Shown: positions 43,215 to 52,371, numbered from the stretch's first letter. The stretch is DNA of 64,000 nt from Agrobacterium cavarae (GCF_004310285.1 NZ_SISF01000031.1:442511-506510); one strand, 5' to 3'. The notes: generated from the letters alone by a model not told the origin. Numbers and translations are program-made.

Positions 43215-46016
43215 GTGCTTATGACATCTTTCCTGCTGCTTCTTATCGTCGGCTATGTTGTTGCGTTTTTCTATACGCTGAGCGCCAGCATCAAGAACTC
43301 CCGACGCCTCGCAGAGCTTGAAAAGGAAGTGTCCAGCCTCAAGGCCCAGATGGCGGCGGGTGTCGTGCCGGTTGCCATGTCTGCCGACGATCGAGAGCAG
43401 TTGAAGGACGCAACGGACCTAGCCGCTGAAAGCGCGACGCCACTGGCTTCGCAGGCTGAAACTGAAACTGCTGAAGCGGAGCAAAACGTCATACCGCCGC
43501 CGCTGCCAATTCCGTCAAAGGCAGAGGCCCTTAAGCAGGAAGACGCTGTTTCCGCCCACGCTACAACCACCCAGGCGACCCCGAAGGAAAGCTTCGAAAG
43601 CAGACTTGGTGCGCGTTGGGCTGTCTGGCTCGGCGGCATAACGCTTGGTCTCGGCGGCATATTGCTGGTCAAATACTCTATCGAAAACGGTCTGTTGAGC
43701 CCCGCTGTGCGGCTTGCCATGGCGGCCCTCTTCGGTCTTCTGCTTGCTGCTGCCGGCGAAGCCATCCGCCGCCGGGCCGTGCCTGGCATTGCGGCCGCCT
43801 ATTCCAATGCCATGATCCCCGGCGTATTGACAGCCGCCGCCTCGCTGACCCTCTTCGGTGTGGTCTTTGCCGCCTATGGCATCTACGAGTATATCGGACC
43901 GACGACGGCTTTCATCCTGCTTGCGCTGGTGGCTTTCGCCACACTCGGACTGTCGCTGCTTCACGGTCAGGCGCTTGCAGGGCTCGGGCTCTTCGGCTCG
44001 ATGATCACGCCCGCTCTTATTGTTACCGAGACGCCGAACATCTGGGCGCTCTTCGGCTTCCTCACCGTCTCATGGGTGGCAACAGCGCTTGCGGCGCGAT
44101 ACCAGCGATGGAAGTTCGTGCCCGCTCTCGCCAATATCGGCCTTGGCCTTTGGGCTGTCGGCTACACCATGGCGTCGACCACGGTCCTCGCAGAGCCTGT
44201 CATGTTCGCCCTTCTCGCGATGATCGCGGGCTTGATCTGGATCTGGCCTGGCGAAGTCTACGAGCATGTCGCAGATGAAAAACCGCCTGTGACCGAGGGG
44301 GATGCTGCAAAACCCGCAAACCGCCTTCTCGTGTTCCTGGCAAGACCGCCGCTCGCGATCAATCTCACCGCCTCGCTTGCGATCGTTCTCACCGCACTTG
44401 CCATGCTGGCCAGCAGCGCCGGCATCAGCATGCATCCGGCTTTCGTCGTTGCTGTGCTCATCATCGGGCTTGCGGCGCTGGGTGCCGGCCGCCTCAATGC
44501 GGTGTGGCCCGCCATCTTCGCTTCGCTCGCAGCACTCGGCTGCGCCAATATCCTGGCGCAAAACAACCTCGAATTCCTGTCGACGTTCGGCAGCGTCGCA
44601 ACACCTGCCTCGATCGCCGTCGATCACAGTCTTCAGGCTTCGATCACCCGCATCATGGGCATCGTCTTCCTGCTGTTTGCCGTGGAAGCGATACGGCGCA
44701 GAACATTGAGGGATGCGAGTTTCGGCACACTCTGGGCGTTGATCGGCTCCATCGTTCCCGTCGGGCTCGGCGTCATCAGTTTCGTCGAATATGGCAATCT
44801 GACGCGGGACTGGCTGCACGCGGCCTATGGCGTGGCGATCGGTCTCGTTCTCTTTGGCGCTGCCTATCGTTTCGACAGAAGCTCTGCGCCTGCCTTCCAG
44901 CGGCCCGTCAATATTCTCATTGTCGGCTCATTCCTCGGCTTTCTATTGACGATCCATGCCCTGACGAACGGGCTGGCGACCACCATCCTTATCCCGCTTC
45001 TCGGCTTTATCTACGTTCTCGGAACGCGGCGTCGTTCCTGGCCGGCTCTCGCCTGGGTCATGGCACTCGCACTTGTCATCGTGCTTGGCAGGATTGCCTG
45101 GGAGCCGACGATCGTCGGTCCGCAGAACCTTGGTACCACGCCCGTCTTCAATGCGCTTCTTGCAGGCTATGGCATTCCTGCCCTGCTTGCCGTGGTCTCG
45201 GCATGGCTGTTGCGCCATTCACCTGATCTCCGCGTCCGAAACTTCCTGCAAGCTCTTGCAAGCCTGATGGTGTTGTTGACGCTGGCAATCCTCGTGCGGC
45301 ACGCGATGAATGGCGGCGTGTTGAACGACGCGGTGCCGACACTCGGCGAACAATCGATCTACACGCTGCTGACGATCGGCATGTCCGGTGTGCTGATGAC
45401 GCTCGACATGAAAAGCCCAAGTCCGATCTTCCGCTACGGCTCGATGCTCGCCGGCTGCCTTGCGATCGTCAATGTGCTGGTTGCGCATTTCTTTGTGCTG
45501 AACCCCTATTTTACCGGCGAGAACACCGGACGCTGGCCGTTCTTCAACCTGCTTCTCATCGGCTATCTGCTGCCGGGCGCGGCCTATGCGGGACTTGCTT
45601 TTTATGCCCGAGGCAAACGCCCTCAGCCTTATGTTGCCTTGCTCGCGCTTGCGGGCGCAGTCCTTGGCTTTGCTTGGGCAACGTTATCGGTCCGCCGCTT
45701 CTGGCAGGGGGAGAACATTGCGGACTGGAAGGGCTTTCTCCAGGGTGAGACCTACAGCTATTCCGTCGTCTGGCTCGCCATTGGCGTGCTGCTCCTGGCG
45801 CTTGGCTCTCGCTTCGATGCCAAGAGCCTGCGTCTCGCCTCCGCTGCGCTGGTGCTGCTTGCTGTTGCCAAGGCGTTCCTCATCGATATGAGCAATCTGG
45901 AAGGCGTGTTGCGCGCCCTCTCCTTCATCGGACTTGGCGTCGTGCTGATCGGCATCGGCCTCTTCTACCAGAAGATCCTGACGGCCAAACCGAAGGATGC
46001 CGCGGCTGAGCAGTGA
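43215..46016 (+). CDS. DUF2339-family giant membrane protein
   Basis: This 933-residue protein starts with one membrane helix (residues 3-20), a short coiled-coil (SRRLAELEKEVSSLKAQMAA) and a Glu/Ala/Pro-rich linker. The DUF2339 entry motif follows (ESRLGARWAVWLGGITLGLGG, residue about 133), then some two dozen further membrane helices to the C-terminus. DUF2339 proteins are widespread, with unknown role. The start ATG follows GCGGAG. The gene lies 92 bases downstream of the dioxygenase-esterase gene. The HD gene starts 57 bases further on. Confidence 0.9.
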   Translation: MLMTSFLLLLIVGYVVAFFYTLSASIKNSRRLAELEKEVSSLKAQMAAGVVPVAMSADDREQLKDATDLAAESATPLASQAETETAEAEQNVIPPPLPIPSKAEALKQEDAVSAHATTTQATPKESFESRLGARWAVWLGGITLGLGGILLVKYSIENGLLSPAVRLAMAALFGLLLAAAGEAIRRRAVPGIAAAYSNAMIPGVLTAAASLTLFGVVFAAYGIYEYIGPTTAFILLALVAFATLGLSLLHGQALAGLGLFGSMITPALIVTETPNIWALFGFLTVSWVATALAARYQRWKFVPALANIGLGLWAVGYTMASTTVLAEPVMFALLAMIAGLIWIWPGEVYEHVADEKPPVTEGDAAKPANRLLVFLARPPLAINLTASLAIVLTALAMLASSAGISMHPAFVVAVLIIGLAALGAGRLNAVWPAIFASLAALGCANILAQNNLEFLSTFGSVATPASIAVDHSLQASITRIMGIVFLLFAVEAIRRRTLRDASFGTLWALIGSIVPVGLGVISFVEYGNLTRDWLHAAYGVAIGLVLFGAAYRFDRSSAPAFQRPVNILIVGSFLGFLLTIHALTNGLATTILIPLLGFIYVLGTRRRSWPALAWVMALALVIVLGRIAWEPTIVGPQNLGTTPVFNALLAGYGIPALLAVVSAWLLRHSPDLRVRNFLQALASLMVLLTLAILVRHAMNGGVLNDAVPTLGEQSIYTLLTIGMSGVLMTLDMKSPSPIFRYGSMLAGCLAIVNVLVAHFFVLNPYFTGENTGRWPFFNLLLIGYLLPGAAYAGLAFYARGKRPQPYVALLALAGAVLGFAWATLSVRRFWQGENIADWKGFLQGETYSYSVVWLAIGVLLLALGSRFDAKSLRLASAALVLLAVAKAFLIDMSNLEGVLRALSFIGLGVVLIGIGLFYQKILTAKPKDAAAEQ

Positions 46017-46073
46017 TTGCGCCGCCGTTTCACCCGCTCTAAAACGCGATGTCATGAGAGTGGGGAATCGCGA

Positions 46074-46715
46074 ATGCATGCTGGGTCTTTTGCGCCATAT
46101 GAAGCGCTTGCCGAAACGCTGATCCCGCATGCGGCGGAAGGCGATGATGGTTCGCATGATCTCGCGCATATTCACCGCGTCTTCCGCAATGCCATGCGCA
46201 TTCATGGGCAAGAGGGCGGGAACGGCACGGTGCTGGCCGCAAGCGTTCTGCTGCATGATTGCCTGGCGGTCGAGAAGAATTCGCCACTGCGTTCACAAGC
46301 GTCGCGTCTGGCTGCCGAGAAGGCGAGTGCCATTCTTGGCGGCCTCGGCTGGACGCAACGGGATATCGAAGCCGTGGCCCACGCGATTCTGACGCACAGC
46401 TTTTCCGCCAATCTAGTGCCCGAATCGCTCGAGGCGAAGATCCTGCAGGATGCGGACAGGCTGGATGCCATCGGCATGGTGGGTGCGGCCCGCTGCTTCT
46501 ACATTGCCGGGCGCCTGGGCTCAGCCCTATACGATCCAGCCGACCCACTGGCGAAAGACCGTCCGCTCGATGATCGCCGCTTTGCCATTGACCATTTTGA
46601 AAACAAGCTTTTCAAGTTGGCCAATGGCTTTCAAACCGAAACCGGGCGACAGCTTGCAAAAGAACGACATGAGCGTCTTCAACAGGTGCTCGATATGTTT
46701 CTAGACGAAATCTGA
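46074..46715 (+). CDS. HD-domain phosphohydrolase
   Basis: This 213-residue HD protein has metal ligands in DGSHDLAHIHRVFRNA (residue about 30), LLHDCLAVEKN and ILQDADRLDAIG (residue about 130). It resembles YedJ/YpgQ-type HD phosphohydrolases, which act on nucleotides. The substrate is unknown. I start at ATG 46074; codons upstream to the previous stop do not look coding. MOSC follows 10 bases downstream. Confidence 0.88.
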   Translation: MHAGSFAPYEALAETLIPHAAEGDDGSHDLAHIHRVFRNAMRIHGQEGGNGTVLAASVLLHDCLAVEKNSPLRSQASRLAAEKASAILGGLGWTQRDIEAVAHAILTHSFSANLVPESLEAKILQDADRLDAIGMVGAARCFYIAGRLGSALYDPADPLAKDRPLDDRRFAIDHFENKLFKLANGFQTETGRQLAKERHERLQQVLDMFLDEI

Positions 46716-46725
46716 GGAAACGGCG

Positions 46726-47571
46726 ATGCAGATCACCCAATTGAATATCTACCCTGTGAAGAGTGCCAGAGGCATTGCACTTTCGCAGAGCGCCATTTCC
46801 GCTGAAGGCCTGCCAGGCGACCGCCGCGCCATGCTGGTTGACCCCTCCGGTCATTTCATCACCCAACGCGAACTTCCTGCAATCGCCAGCTTGAACGTGG
46901 TGCCGGAAGCCGGCGGCTATCGCCTGTCCATCGATGGCAAGGGCGAAGTCCTCGCCGTACCGTCGGCTGCGCGGCTCGAAATTACCGTCTGGAAATCAAA
47001 CGTCGATGCCGCTCTGGCGACGGATGACGTCAACGGCGCGCTGTCGCAGTGGCTTGGGAAAGAGATGAAGCTCGCCTTCTTCGATGACCGGTCAACGCGC
47101 CTTGCCAATGTGGAGTGGACCGGCAACGAGACGCCCGTCACCTTTGCAGATGGCTACCAGATCCTGGTTGCGACCACTGCCTCGCTTGAGGCTCTCAACG
47201 CGAACATGATGGCGAATGGCGAAGACAGCATCGGCATGGAGCGTTTCCGCCCCAACATCGTTCTGGAGACGGATGAAGCATGGGCGGAAGATCGCTGGGC
47301 GGCGATCGATATCAACGGTATTCGCTTCGATCTCGTCAAACCATGCGCCCGCTGTATCATGACCACGCAGGACCAGAAAACGGGCTCACGTGATGTTCCC
47401 TCCCCGATGAAGGCCATGGGCCGTATCCGGATGTCCGCGGATCGTCGCGTTCCGGGCGTGCTCTTCGGCTGGAACCTGACCCCTCGCGGTGCAGGGACGA
47501 TCAGCCTCGGCGATGTCGCAAAGGTCATAGAGTGGCGCGACGAGGCATGGCCTTTGAAGCGACGCGGCTAG
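46726..47571 (+). CDS. MOSC-domain protein (YcbX-like)
   Basis: An N-terminal MOSC beta-barrel (residues about 1-115; LNIYPVKSARGIALSQ, then GDRRAMLVD) and a C-terminal MOSC domain (MERFRPNIVLE, then the conserved Cys in VKPCARCIMTTQDQ) are present. The length is 281. YcbX-type enzymes use molybdenum cofactor and reduce N-hydroxylated bases, so an analogous detoxifying reductase is likely. Its TAG stop shares the palindrome CTAG with the stop of the convergent methyltransferase. Confidence 0.92.
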   Translation: MQITQLNIYPVKSARGIALSQSAISAEGLPGDRRAMLVDPSGHFITQRELPAIASLNVVPEAGGYRLSIDGKGEVLAVPSAARLEITVWKSNVDAALATDDVNGALSQWLGKEMKLAFFDDRSTRLANVEWTGNETPVTFADGYQILVATTASLEALNANMMANGEDSIGMERFRPNIVLETDEAWAEDRWAAIDINGIRFDLVKPCARCIMTTQDQKTGSRDVPSPMKAMGRIRMSADRRVPGVLFGWNLTPRGAGTISLGDVAKVIEWRDEAWPLKRRG

Positions 47572-48302
47572 ACCTTACGCGCAGCCACGATGAGGAAGAT
47601 CGGGCGGCGGTTCTCATGCACGAGTTCCGGGCGTTCGGTGAGAAGAGCAGGATCCGGCTTCGGTTCCGATAGCCGCTCTATGGCAAAGCCCGCATCGATC
47701 AGCGAGTTGATGATGCTCGACAAGGTACGGTGATACTTGATGACATCATCCGCCATCCAGTTCGAATGGCGCTCGCCCTCCTGTTGATAATTGTCGAGCG
47801 GCCAATGAAGAATGTCGCCAGCTTCCCCGTAAAACCAGTCCTGCTGCTCAAGTGCAGTAAACACGGGATGTTCGGTCGAGAAGACGAAGGCACCGTCCTT
47901 CTTCAGCAGCTTAAAGACGCGCGCAAAGACCGGCTCGAGCGACGCGACATAATGGAGAGCCAACGAACTCAACACGACATCGAAGCTATCCGCCTCGAAG
48001 ACCGCATCTTCGATCGCCTCACGCCGGTAGCTGATCCTGGGATGCGCATTGATCCGTTCCGCCCTCTCCAGCATTTTCTCTGACAAATCGAGGCCGACGA
48101 CGTTTGCCGCGCCTTGCTCAACCGCGTAGCGGCAATGCCAGCCAAAGCCGCAGCCGAGATCCAGAACCGATTTCCCCTCCAGCGGCGGCAAGAGCGCACG
48201 GAACTCGTGCCATTCCCCAGCTTGTGCCAATCCGCCTTCCGAACGGGGCATGGCGCTGTAGCGTTCGAAGAAACCCTCATCGTCATAAATATTCTGTTTC
48301 AT
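47568..48302 (-). CDS. SAM-dependent class I methyltransferase
   Basis: This 244-residue protein has motif I SVLDLGCGFGWHCRYA (residue about 45), VGLDLSEKMLERAER and FDVVLSSLALHYV. It resembles UbiE/Bma-type small-molecule methyltransferases; the substrate is unknown. I start at ATG 48302 (MKQNIYDDEGFF), because the further upstream part would overlap the divergent MFS gene region and does not look coding. Its stop codon overlaps the MOSC stop tail to tail at CTAG (47568-47571). Confidence 0.9.
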   Translation of the reverse strand: MKQNIYDDEGFFERYSAMPRSEGGLAQAGEWHEFRALLPPLEGKSVLDLGCGFGWHCRYAVEQGAANVVGLDLSEKMLERAERINAHPRISYRREAIEDAVFEADSFDVVLSSLALHYVASLEPVFARVFKLLKKDGAFVFSTEHPVFTALEQQDWFYGEAGDILHWPLDNYQQEGERHSNWMADDVIKYHRTLSSIINSLIDAGFAIERLSEPKPDPALLTERPELVHENRRPIFLIVAARKV

Positions 48303-48433
48303 CGCAGGTTCCAGTTTATCGATGATCGCTCGTCGCGATGGTCCATCAACCTCGCTGATGCACCTGTCAAGAAAAGTCGCTGGTGTCATCGCGTGCGGAT
48401 GAATACTGTTCTTCTCCTATCCGGAGGAACATC

Positions 48434-49666
48434 ATGGCCACATTATCCAGCGCGTCTACCAGCCGGCCCATGCCGTGGCTGATCATTCTGGCTGGATCGC
48501 TGATCGCCGTGATGACCTTTGGGCCGCGCTCGGCCATGGGTTTCTTCCAGCTGCCGATGCTGGCAGATACGGGCTGGGATCGCTCGACATTCGGGCTCGC
48601 CATGGCGCTGCAGAACCTCTTCTGGGGTCTGGGACAACCTTTCTTCGGCGCACTGGCTGACAAGTATGGCACCGGGCGGGTGCTTGTTCTGTCTGGCGTC
48701 CTCTATGCGCTAGGGCTCCTGTGCATGTCCTTCGGCACCTCGCCCTTCTGGCTGCATTTCGGCGGTGGCGTTCTCGTCGGGCTTGGCATTGCAGCGGGCT
48801 CCTTCAGCGTTATCCTGTCGGCCTTTGCCCGGCATGTGACGCCTGAGCAGCGCTCCATGGCCTTCGGGATCGGCACCGCTGCGGGATCGGCGGGCATGTT
48901 CATCTTCGCGCCTATCAGCCAGGGATTGATTTCCAATTACGGCTGGTCGGACAGTCTCGTCTTTCTCAGCGTCATGATGCTTTTGGTGCCGCTTCTGGCA
49001 TGGCCGCTGCGCGGTGACTCGTCGTCTGGCTCACAGTCGCAGGCACAATTTCAGCAGACCGTCGGTGCCGCTTTGAAAGAGGCGCTTGGTCACAAGAGCT
49101 ACTTGTTGCTGACCACAGGCTTTTTCGTTTGCGGCTTTCAGGTAGCTTTCATCACCGCGCATTTTCCCGCCTATCTCGGCGATATCGGTATCGAACCGCG
49201 CTATGCGGTGATCGCCATGGCGCTGATCGGTTTCTTCAATATCGGCGGATCGCTTGCGGCCGGCTTCATCGGGCAGCGCTATTCTAAGCCGCATTTTCTG
49301 GCCTATATCTATATCGGCCGTTCGATTGCGGTGACCGCCTTTCTCCTTCTGCCGCAGACGCCCGTCTCCGTCGTCATCTTTGCCGCAGTGATGGGAATCT
49401 TGTGGCTTTCCACGGTGCCGCCGACAAATGGCCTCGTCGCGATCATGTTCGGTACCCGTCACCTCGGCATGCTGGGTGGCGTGGTGTTTCTGTCGCACCA
49501 GGTCGGCTCGTTCCTTGGCGTATGGCTCGGCGGCTTCCTCTACGACAAGCTTGGCTCTTACGATCTCGTCTGGTGGCTGGGTGTCGCGATGGGTATTTTT
49601 GCCGCCATCGTGCATTGGCCGATTGAAGAGCGACCCGTCATGCGGCCTGCGGCTGCGGCGGCTTAA
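48434..49666 (+). CDS. MFS transporter
   Basis: This 410-residue protein has twelve membrane helices and the MFS motif A-like loop between TM2 and TM3 (FGALADKYGTGRVLVLSGVL). The pattern PWLIILAGSLIAVMTFGPRSAMG is typical of the monocarboxylate/OFA-type subgroup. Its substrate is unknown. I start at ATG 48434, preceded by CCGGAGGAAC. It is convergent with recO, 18 bases apart. Confidence 0.9.
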   Translation: MATLSSASTSRPMPWLIILAGSLIAVMTFGPRSAMGFFQLPMLADTGWDRSTFGLAMALQNLFWGLGQPFFGALADKYGTGRVLVLSGVLYALGLLCMSFGTSPFWLHFGGGVLVGLGIAAGSFSVILSAFARHVTPEQRSMAFGIGTAAGSAGMFIFAPISQGLISNYGWSDSLVFLSVMMLLVPLLAWPLRGDSSSGSQSQAQFQQTVGAALKEALGHKSYLLLTTGFFVCGFQVAFITAHFPAYLGDIGIEPRYAVIAMALIGFFNIGGSLAAGFIGQRYSKPHFLAYIYIGRSIAVTAFLLLPQTPVSVVIFAAVMGILWLSTVPPTNGLVAIMFGTRHLGMLGGVVFLSHQVGSFLGVWLGGFLYDKLGSYDLVWWLGVAMGIFAAIVHWPIEERPVMRPAAAAA

Positions 49667-49684
49667 AGCCAAGAGACAAATTGA

Positions 49685-50464
49685 TCAACCGGGTTGACCG
49701 ACTGGTCCTGCCCCGCCTGCCGTCTCATTCAACTTCCGCTCCAAGGCCTTCAGAGCCGCCTGGACGAAACCGTCGCGGGCGGCATTTTCTTGAATCCCTC
49801 TCGGCTCATAGACGTGTCTGTTGAGAAAATGATTCGTCAGACGAAAGGCGGCAGACAGGCTTTGGCAATCCGCCGACGGTGCATGTGCCTCGCCAAGAAA
49901 AGGAGGCAGCGCCAGCATACGCTGCGCATAGGGCGCGCCAGCGGCACGAGAAACAGCTCTGCCTGTCTTTGGAGAAACATAGACAAGGTCGCTGCGAATT
50001 CCAGTCGCTGCACACTCGGTGAGATCGAGCCCGAAGCCGAGATCGTTCAACACGGCCAGTTCAAAGCGCACGAACAATTCGCCCGCGTCAGCCGGGTCGG
50101 AGAGATTGTCGAGAATGATATCGAGCGCGCGATAGAGATGCGGGTGCGGATCGCGCTCCGGCAAGAGCCGCAGCAGCGCGCCCATGGCCTGTACGCCATA
50201 AACGGCAGTCGCCGTTTCCATCAGTTGCGCGGCGCGCAATTGAAGCGGCTCGATGCGGTATTCACCCAAGTGATCATCAAGGCGGGCGCGCCAGGTGACA
50301 TCGACGCGATTGCCGGCCTGTAGGACGGGCTGCATGGATCTGGACCGGCCACCCCGTACCATTCCGAGATGGCGCCCACGGGCGCTCGTCATCACCTCAG
50401 CAATGACGCTCGTCTCGCCATGGCGCTTGACGCCAAGAATAATTGCCTCGTCCTGCCACTGCAT
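49685..50464 (-). CDS. recO: DNA repair protein RecO
   Basis: RecO works with RecF/RecR to load RecA on SSB-coated DNA. An OB-fold N-terminus ([19 protein letters not shown], then [18 protein letters not shown]) is followed by the helical C-terminal domain ([24 protein letters not shown], then [19 protein letters not shown]). The length of 259 is typical. In rhizobia recO normally follows era; here the two regulator genes separate it from era by about 1.9 kb. Confidence 0.95.
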   Translation of the reverse strand: MQWQDEAIILGVKRHGETSVIAEVMTSARGRHLGMVRGGRSRSMQPVLQAGNRVDVTWRARLDDHLGEYRIEPLQLRAAQLMETATAVYGVQAMGALLRLLPERDPHPHLYRALDIILDNLSDPADAGELFVRFELAVLNDLGFGLDLTECAATGIRSDLVYVSPKTGRAVSRAAGAPYAQRMLALPPFLGEAHAPSADCQSLSAAFRLTNHFLNRHVYEPRGIQENAARDGFVQAALKALERKLNETAGGAGPVGQPG

Positions 50465-50514
50465 GAAGATATCGCCCAGAGCTCAAACGCCACGACAGAT
50501 AATCGTCGCATGAC

Positions 50515-50720
50515 TAAAGCGTGTCGCGATCTTTCAGATTCGCTCCTTACGCTTTACAGCATCGGCCCGAAAATCGGAATCGTTTTTCGGACAGCACGAT
50601 GCGTAGATCAAAGAAGATAGAGCGTCCTTTGTGCGTTCAACGGACGCACGGCGCTCCAGGTCTTTGTTTTATCGCGTGTCGTTATTGCAAAACCGATGCA
50701 CACTTTTGCTTCGACCATAG
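50515..50720. repeat. Mosaic palindromic repeat, copy B (four modules)
   Basis: Module a has TAAAGCG/CGCTTTA arms (50515-50556). Module b has CCGAAAA/TTTTCGG (50567-50590). Module c has GAGCG...CGCTC with an inner GTGCGT/ACGCAC stem (50620-50656). Module d has GCAAAA/TTTTGC (50661-50720). Copies A and C contain only a and d, so B looks like a composite with b and c inserted. It lies between recO and the receiver gene. Confidence 0.8.
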
Positions 50721-50747
50721 TCTGCGCAAGTGGTTCGGGTCCAATGT

Positions 50748-51101
50748 TTACGCCATCAGGCGTGCGACGAATGACTTGAGTTCAGGCTCGGCGAAAGGCT
50801 TGTCGAGAAGGGGCGTATCGACGAAATCCTCGGGGAACCCGCTGGTATCCCCATATCCGCTGACAAAACCGAACGGAATGGCGTGATCTTTCAATCGTCT
50901 CGCCAATTCATAGCTCATCCCGTCCGAGAGATTCACATCCAACAAGACGCAGTCCGGACGCGCACGCTCCAGCGCTTCCTGGGCTTGGGCAAGAGTGGTC
51001 ACGATGTCGACAGTTTCGACCCCCATAGACTGAAGGCAGGCTTCGGCGTCCATCGCAACCAGATACTCGTCCTCGATGATGAGAACCCGTTGAGGCACCA
51101 T
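50748..51101 (-). CDS. Stand-alone response-regulator receiver protein
   Basis: This 117-residue single receiver domain has an acidic pair (LIIEDEYLVAMD), phosphoacceptor Asp in DCVLLDVNLSDG (residue about 55), the Ser/Thr position in PFGFVSGYGD and Lys in TPLLDKPF. There is no output domain. I start at ATG 51101 (MVPQRVLII); a GGAG lies about 12 bases upstream. An in-frame ATG at 51176 would add 25 non-conserved residues. The cognate kinase is not in the window. It lies 247 bases past the Crp/Fnr gene. Confidence 0.85.
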   Translation of the reverse strand: MVPQRVLIIEDEYLVAMDAEACLQSMGVETVDIVTTLAQAQEALERARPDCVLLDVNLSDGMSYELARRLKDHAIPFGFVSGYGDTSGFPEDFVDTPLLDKPFAEPELKSFVARLMA

Positions 51102-51420
51102 GTTTATTATATTCTCCGGGCCGGGCCTCAAATCGAAGGCCGATTTCATTAAATTAGCTTTACGTGTTCCTGACATCGCAGATCAGCTTCGCTGCGTCAT
51201 TTAAAAAAGACATATCAGGATACCGGGTGAAGCCCCAGAAATCATGATTCAAAACTCGGTGAGAGCACGCTCGTAGCGTCGTGCACACCCTTGTGTGATG
51301 TGTGTCTCTTCACCCAAAAGCGCGTCGCGATCTTTCAGATCCGTTCCCCACGCTTTGAGTCTTTGTTTGATCGCATGTTGCTATCGCAGAACCGCGGCAC
51401 AGTTTTGCTCGGACCATGCT
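51102..51420. other. Intergenic region between the receiver and Crp/Fnr genes
   Basis: This 319-base stretch holds repeat copy C (51317-51424) on the side of the Crp/Fnr gene. The remaining 200 bases show AT-rich promoter-like sequence ahead of the receiver gene and no further gene or RNA that I can recognise. Confidence 0.5.
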
Positions 51421-51424
51421 TTAG
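51317..51424. repeat. Mosaic palindromic repeat, copy C (two hairpins)
   Basis: Hairpin 1 has AAAGCG (51317-51322) and CGCTTT (51351-51356) arms; hairpin 2 has GCAGAAC (51386-51392) and GTTTTGC (51402-51408) arms. It is the same a+d architecture as copy A. Its right end (CCATGCTTTAG) contains the complement of the Crp/Fnr stop codon (51421-51423). Confidence 0.8.
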
Positions 51425-52173
51425 ATGAAGGGGCGCTTGCTGCGCGAATCGAGATCCCATCTCGCAAGGTTCGCAAGCCCCTCCTGATCCAGCACGAGAC
51501 AGCCCTTGTCGATCCAGCGGATGAAGTTTCGTTCCGCAAGTTTCTTCAGCGTCTTGTTCGTGTGCACGATGGAAAGTCCGAGCGTATCTGCCACATGTTG
51601 TTGTGTGACGGGAATGGGCACGCCCTTTTGCAGCAGTCCGACGCGTGTCGCCCTTTGATGCAGGAATGCCAGAAGATAGGCCGCGCGTTCGATGGCCGTT
51701 CGCCGGCCGACACTCAACAGATGACTATCGAGCATGCGCTCTTCGCTTGCAGCGATCCAGGTGAGGTCGAAGGCAAGCGAGGGGTGATCGGTGAAAAGGC
51801 TGTGGAGGCGCCCGCGCTCGAAGACGCAAAGCGTTACAGGCGACAAGGCCTCTACTGAGTGCTGCATCTCTCCCATTACAGTGCCCTGCAGACCGACGAG
51901 GTCTCCCGGCATCAGATAGTTCAAGATCTGCCGCCGCCCGTCCTCCAGTGTCTTGTAGCGAAAGCCCCAGCCTTCCAGAACCGTGAAGAGATGGGCGCTG
52001 TGCGACCCCTCCATCAGGATCAGTGCGCCGCTTTCGACGCTCAGTTCACCCGTCTTGAAGTGCGAAACGAAATCAAGCTCCGGCGGAGTGAAATCACGGA
52101 AATGCGGCATGTCGCGAAGCGGGCACTCTTCACATGGCGTAGTGGAAACGCCGCTCGGCTTTTTTGGAGACAT
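51421..52173 (-). CDS. Crp/Fnr-family transcriptional regulator
   Basis: This 250-residue regulator has an N-terminal CEEC-type cysteine pair (STTPCEECPLRDMPHF), a cyclic-nucleotide-type beta-barrel (ILMEGSHSAHLFTVLEGWGF, then MPGDLVGLQGTVMG) and a C-terminal winged helix with recognition helix (VTQQHVADTLGLSIVHTNKTLKKL). It lacks the spaced four-Cys set of oxygen-sensing Fnr, so it is more like the CrpK/FixK-type rhizobial regulators. Its ligand is unknown. It lies between era and recO and ends inside repeat copy C. Confidence 0.9.
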   Translation of the reverse strand: MSPKKPSGVSTTPCEECPLRDMPHFRDFTPPELDFVSHFKTGELSVESGALILMEGSHSAHLFTVLEGWGFRYKTLEDGRRQILNYLMPGDLVGLQGTVMGEMQHSVEALSPVTLCVFERGRLHSLFTDHPSLAFDLTWIAASEERMLDSHLLSVGRRTAIERAAYLLAFLHQRATRVGLLQKGVPIPVTQQHVADTLGLSIVHTNKTLKKLAERNFIRWIDKGCLVLDQEGLANLARWDLDSRSKRPFI

Positions 52174-52322
52174 GACAATCCGTTAGAGGCAAGAAATGGG
52201 GTCGAGGTATCAGACGTATCAGTCCTATCACAAGACCTCTTTCCGCATTCTTGCGACCAGTCTCACAAAGGCATGACACGATAGCGAGCATTCGCGACTT
52301 GATCCATCGCCTGCCCACCTTA

Positions 52323-52351
52323 CTGCTTGTTTTTATGCATGTCGCATTCGC
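52323..52351. repeat. Partial mosaic repeat, copy D (module d fragment)
   Basis: The stretch ctgcttgtttttatgcatgtcg followed by cattcgcg matches the first half of module d of copies A-C. It stops where a perfect hairpin begins, so it appears truncated. It lies between era and the Crp/Fnr gene. Confidence 0.5.
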
Positions 52352-52371
52352 GAAGCGGTTATCCGCTTCGC
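52350..52371. terminator. Palindromic hairpin downstream of era
   Basis: GCGAAGCGG (52350-52358) and CCGCTTCGC (52363-52371) form a perfect 9-bp stem with a TTAT loop, 11 bases past the era stop. No T-run follows on the era strand, so it is a 3'-end hairpin rather than a classical terminator. Confidence 0.5.
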
